A stretch of 64,000 nucleotides of DNA from NCBI RefSeq assembly GCF_030294945.1, contig NZ_AP018448.1, forward strand, positions 3,968,001 to 4,032,000, read 5' to 3'. The position numbers and the translations under genes are program-made. Below the pieces are notes generated by a model that was not told the origin of the DNA, searched no databases, and saw nothing but the letters and a program-made list of their open reading frames with translations. This DNA is from Streptomyces graminofaciens. GTDB lineage: Bacteria; Actinomycetota; Actinomycetes; Streptomycetales; Streptomycetaceae. Within the stretch, counting starts at the first letter, position 1. Every line of letters begins with the position of its first letter. Below are positions 61,918 through 64,000 of the stretch, piece after piece.

Positions 61918-62574
61918 GTGGTGGACACCCAGGAGACGACCCGGCCCCGCCCGCGCCGCATGCACGGCAGGCGGGACCGCAGGGCGCAGATCCTCCAGGC
62001 GGCGGCCACGGTGTTCACCCGCGACGGCTTCGCGCGGGCGAGCGTCGACACCATCGCCGCCGAGGCGAAGGTGGCCAAGCAGACCCTCTACAACCACTTC
62101 GGCGACCGGGAGTCGCTCGTGGCCGAAGTCGTGGCGGCGGCGATGGACCCGCTGGCCAGCCAGTTCGACACGCTGGTGCACGAGACCATCGCCGCCCACG
62201 ACGGCACCGACCTGCCGGCGCAGTTCCGGGACTTCGGTCGGCGCTGGGTGCGGCTGATGTTGTGCGACACCGCCGCGCTGCGCTGGCGGATCCTGGCAGA
62301 CGCCGCGCTGGACGAGTCCCTGCGCCGGGCGCTGCGCGGCATCGACCGGGACGCGGGCGTCCGTGCCGTGGCCGAGCAGCTCGCGCTGCTCGGCCGGGCC
62401 GGCCACCTGGACGTCGGCGATGCCGAGGCGGCGGCCCGGCAGCTGCGGGCGCTGCTGGTGGGCGAGGCCCAGCTGGAGTCGATGCTCGGTCAGGTCGCGC
62501 TGGACGAGGCGGGGATCGACGCGGTGGTGGAGCGGGGCATCAGCATGTTCATGCGTGCGTACGGTCGGCGCTGA
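61918..62574 (+). CDS. TetR-family regulator of the MFS exporter
   Basis: A 218-residue AefR/AcrR-like TetR protein with HTH GRRDRRAQILQAAATVFTRDGFARASVDTIAAEAKVAKQTLYNHFGDR and a TetR_C_7-like helical domain. The GTG at 61918 is chosen because AGGAGG lies eight bases upstream; an in-frame GTG at 61897 is upstream of that site. It probably represses the divergent exporter and itself until the cluster product binds. Confidence 0.92.
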   Translation: MVDTQETTRPRPRRMHGRRDRRAQILQAAATVFTRDGFARASVDTIAAEAKVAKQTLYNHFGDRESLVAEVVAAAMDPLASQFDTLVHETIAAHDGTDLPAQFRDFGRRWVRLMLCDTAALRWRILADAALDESLRRALRGIDRDAGVRAVAEQLALLGRAGHLDVGDAEAAARQLRALLVGEAQLESMLGQVALDEAGIDAVVERGISMFMRAYGRR

Positions 62575-62596
62575 CGGCGGCCGGGGTCTGCTGGGT

Positions 62597-63895
62597 CTAC
62601 CCGCGGGCCGCCGGGGCGACGGAGCGTGGGCGCAGTCGGCGCATCAGCGGGACCTCTATCCAGCGGTACGCCGCCCAGGCCGCCAGCACGCACAGCCCCA
62701 GACAACCCAGCGCCACCGGGCCCACCAGCCAGGTCGGCAAGGCCGCGTCCTTGTCGGGCAGCACCCCCGCGGCGGCCAGCGCCGGGCGCAGCGCGCCCGC
62801 GACGACCGCGAGGAGCAGCAGCTGGAAGACGTACAGGCAGTACGAGATCTCGCCGAGGAAGCGCATCACCCGCCCCCGCAGCGGCGACCATGTGCCGTGC
62901 ACGTCCGCCGTCGCCAGGGCGGCGATCAGCAGTACGAACGGCAGGAAGGTGCCGGCCTGGTGCTGCAGGCGCGGCGGCAGCTCCTGATTGACCAGCCAGC
63001 CGGCCAGGCAGATCAGCAGGGCGGCCGGCACGCCGGGACCGCGCCACTGGCCGCGCCGCACCAACAGGGCGGCGGCCACGCCGGCGACGAACTCCAGCGC
63101 GCGGAAGGCCGGCAGGACGTAGGTGAACCAGTACGGGAAGGGGCCGCCGACCGGGCCGGTGGAGATGATCTCCTTGGCCGGGTAGGGCAGGTCCACCAGC
63201 TCGCCCAGGGTGTACGGCAGCACGAAGGCCCCCACCACCGCCACCGCCACCGTGGCGTACAGCGCGTTCGCGGGCAGCCGCCGCAGGCCCACGAAGACCA
63301 GCGGCAGGATCGCGTAGAAGAAGGCTTCGCAGCTCAGCGACCAGGTCACGGGGTTGAGGCCGAAGTACAGGGACTGGTCGGGGGTCCAGGACTGCAGCAG
63401 CGTCAGGTGCAGTGCCACGTTGGTGCCCGACGGGGTCTGGCCCATGCCGGCGAACATCACGAAGGCCAACACGGTCGAGACGAAGTAGACGGGGTAGATC
63501 TTCGCGAACCGCCGCTGCCAGAACCGGCCGACGGTGTCGGTCTCCGGGCAGTACGTCCAGGCCAGGACGAAACCGCTGAGCACGAAGAAGCAGCTCACAC
63601 CGATGGTTCCGGTGCCGAAGAGCCAGTGCAGCACCGTGTCGGCGGGGCCGGTGTCGTCCGACCCTACTCTGCTGGCCAGTCTCAGCGCGGCCAGGTGCTC
63701 GCCGAACACCAGCAGCGCCGCCCACCAGCGCAGGCCCGTCAGCGACTCGAGCCGGGAGCCGCGGCCGACCAGCAGGTTCAGTTCGCGGGCGCCGGGGCGC
63801 TCGTAGCGGGTGAGCTTCGCGAAGGCATGGGCGGTACGGCCGGGCCGGCCGGTGCGTGCCGTGGATGCGGGACGTGCGGGGCTTGGGGAACTCAT
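62597..63895 (-). CDS. Acyltransferase 3 family membrane protein
   Basis: A 432-residue integral membrane acyltransferase with about ten helices. SLTGLRWWAALLVFGEHL near residue 52 is the family's N-terminal motif with the conserved His, and CFFVLSGFVLAW and NPVTWSLSCEAFFYAILPL follow. Such proteins O-acylate glycans, macrolides or lipids. ATG at 63895 with TTGGAGG upstream. It is convergent with the TetR gene. In the context of the cluster it may decorate the product; a role in surface polysaccharide is equally possible. Confidence 0.9.
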   Translation of the reverse strand: MSSPSPARPASTARTGRPGRTAHAFAKLTRYERPGARELNLLVGRGSRLESLTGLRWWAALLVFGEHLAALRLASRVGSDDTGPADTVLHWLFGTGTIGVSCFFVLSGFVLAWTYCPETDTVGRFWQRRFAKIYPVYFVSTVLAFVMFAGMGQTPSGTNVALHLTLLQSWTPDQSLYFGLNPVTWSLSCEAFFYAILPLVFVGLRRLPANALYATVAVAVVGAFVLPYTLGELVDLPYPAKEIISTGPVGGPFPYWFTYVLPAFRALEFVAGVAAALLVRRGQWRGPGVPAALLICLAGWLVNQELPPRLQHQAGTFLPFVLLIAALATADVHGTWSPLRGRVMRFLGEISYCLYVFQLLLLAVVAGALRPALAAAGVLPDKDAALPTWLVGPVALGCLGLCVLAAWAAYRWIEVPLMRRLRPRSVAPAARG

Positions 63896-64000
63896 CTGAC
63901 CTCCAAGTGGGAGCGCCGGACCCGCCAGGGACCGGTGGGGGCCCGCGGCGGGGCCTGAACAGGGATCGGGGCCGTCCTCCGCGCGGGGGTTCGCGGCGGA
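63896..64000. other. Upstream region of the acyltransferase gene, window edge
   Basis: About 105 GC-rich bases with no gene or signal I can support beyond the GGAGG ribosome site of the acyltransferase. Confidence 0.3.

Overview
The window reads as a chromosomal segment of a Streptomyces or close relative. It has very high GC with strong third-position GC bias, many GTG and some TTG starts, pervasive 4-bp stop/start overlaps, and several copies of Streptomyces-type intergenic palindromic elements. It also carries genus-typical gene sets: a SepF paralogue, furA-katG, and short cold-shock proteins. No tRNA, rRNA, CRISPR array, transposase or phage gene was found.

Region 1 (1-8.9 kb) is metabolic. 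It holds the 3'-truncated end of a bifunctional aryl-CoA monooxygenase/oxidoreductase coupled to an enoyl-CoA hydratase, a small anti-sigma-type ATPase, and an arginine deiminase / ornithine carbamoyltransferase pair. Divergent from that pair is a two-gene unit joining an SPFH (band 7) protein to a variant NAD-kinase-fold protein. Region 2 (8.8-22 kb) holds a fused head-to-head/cis-prenyltransferase, the Hen1-Pnkp RNA-repair operon, a HEAT-repeat protein, an LLM oxidoreductase, a MazG-like pyrophosphohydrolase coupled to a P-loop ATPase, a SepF-like protein, and two perfect DnaA boxes in an intergenic spacer. Region 3 (22-43.5 kb) starts with a 1384-residue fused assimilatory nitrate reductase/flavoprotein. 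It continues with a DesK/DesR-like two-component system facing a membrane protein across a 32-bp palindrome, and an aromatic meta-cleavage operon (extradiol dioxygenase, FAH-family enzyme, FAD monooxygenase, acetoacetyl-CoA synthetase, dienelactone hydrolase) under a divergent TetR regulator. A TetR gene plus a decayed TetR fragment, furA-katG, a DUF3533 membrane protein, a metallo-hydrolase and a MarR regulator complete it.

Region 4 (43.8-50 kb) looks like a cold-shock/RNA-remodelling island: two Csp proteins, a MerR-type regulator, a CBS protein and a DEAD-box RNA helicase, with long structured leaders and strong hairpins. An atypical DsbA/FrnE-TPR fusion follows.

Region 5 (50.2-64 kb) follows a 27-bp tandem repeat and resembles one edge of a biosynthetic gene cluster. 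It has a thiolase, TetR and pseudo-receiver LuxR regulators, and a tightly overlapping operon (KAS III, 3-hydroxyacyl-CoA dehydrogenase, two enoyl-CoA hydratases, SDR, phosphopantetheinyl transferase). Divergent from that operon is a second KAS III with an MDR oxidoreductase, followed by an MFS exporter with its TetR regulator and a membrane acyltransferase. Together these encode every step of a CoA/ACP-level reductive chain-building cycle without a canonical PKS or NRPS in view. This is the strongest candidate here for an undescribed pathway.
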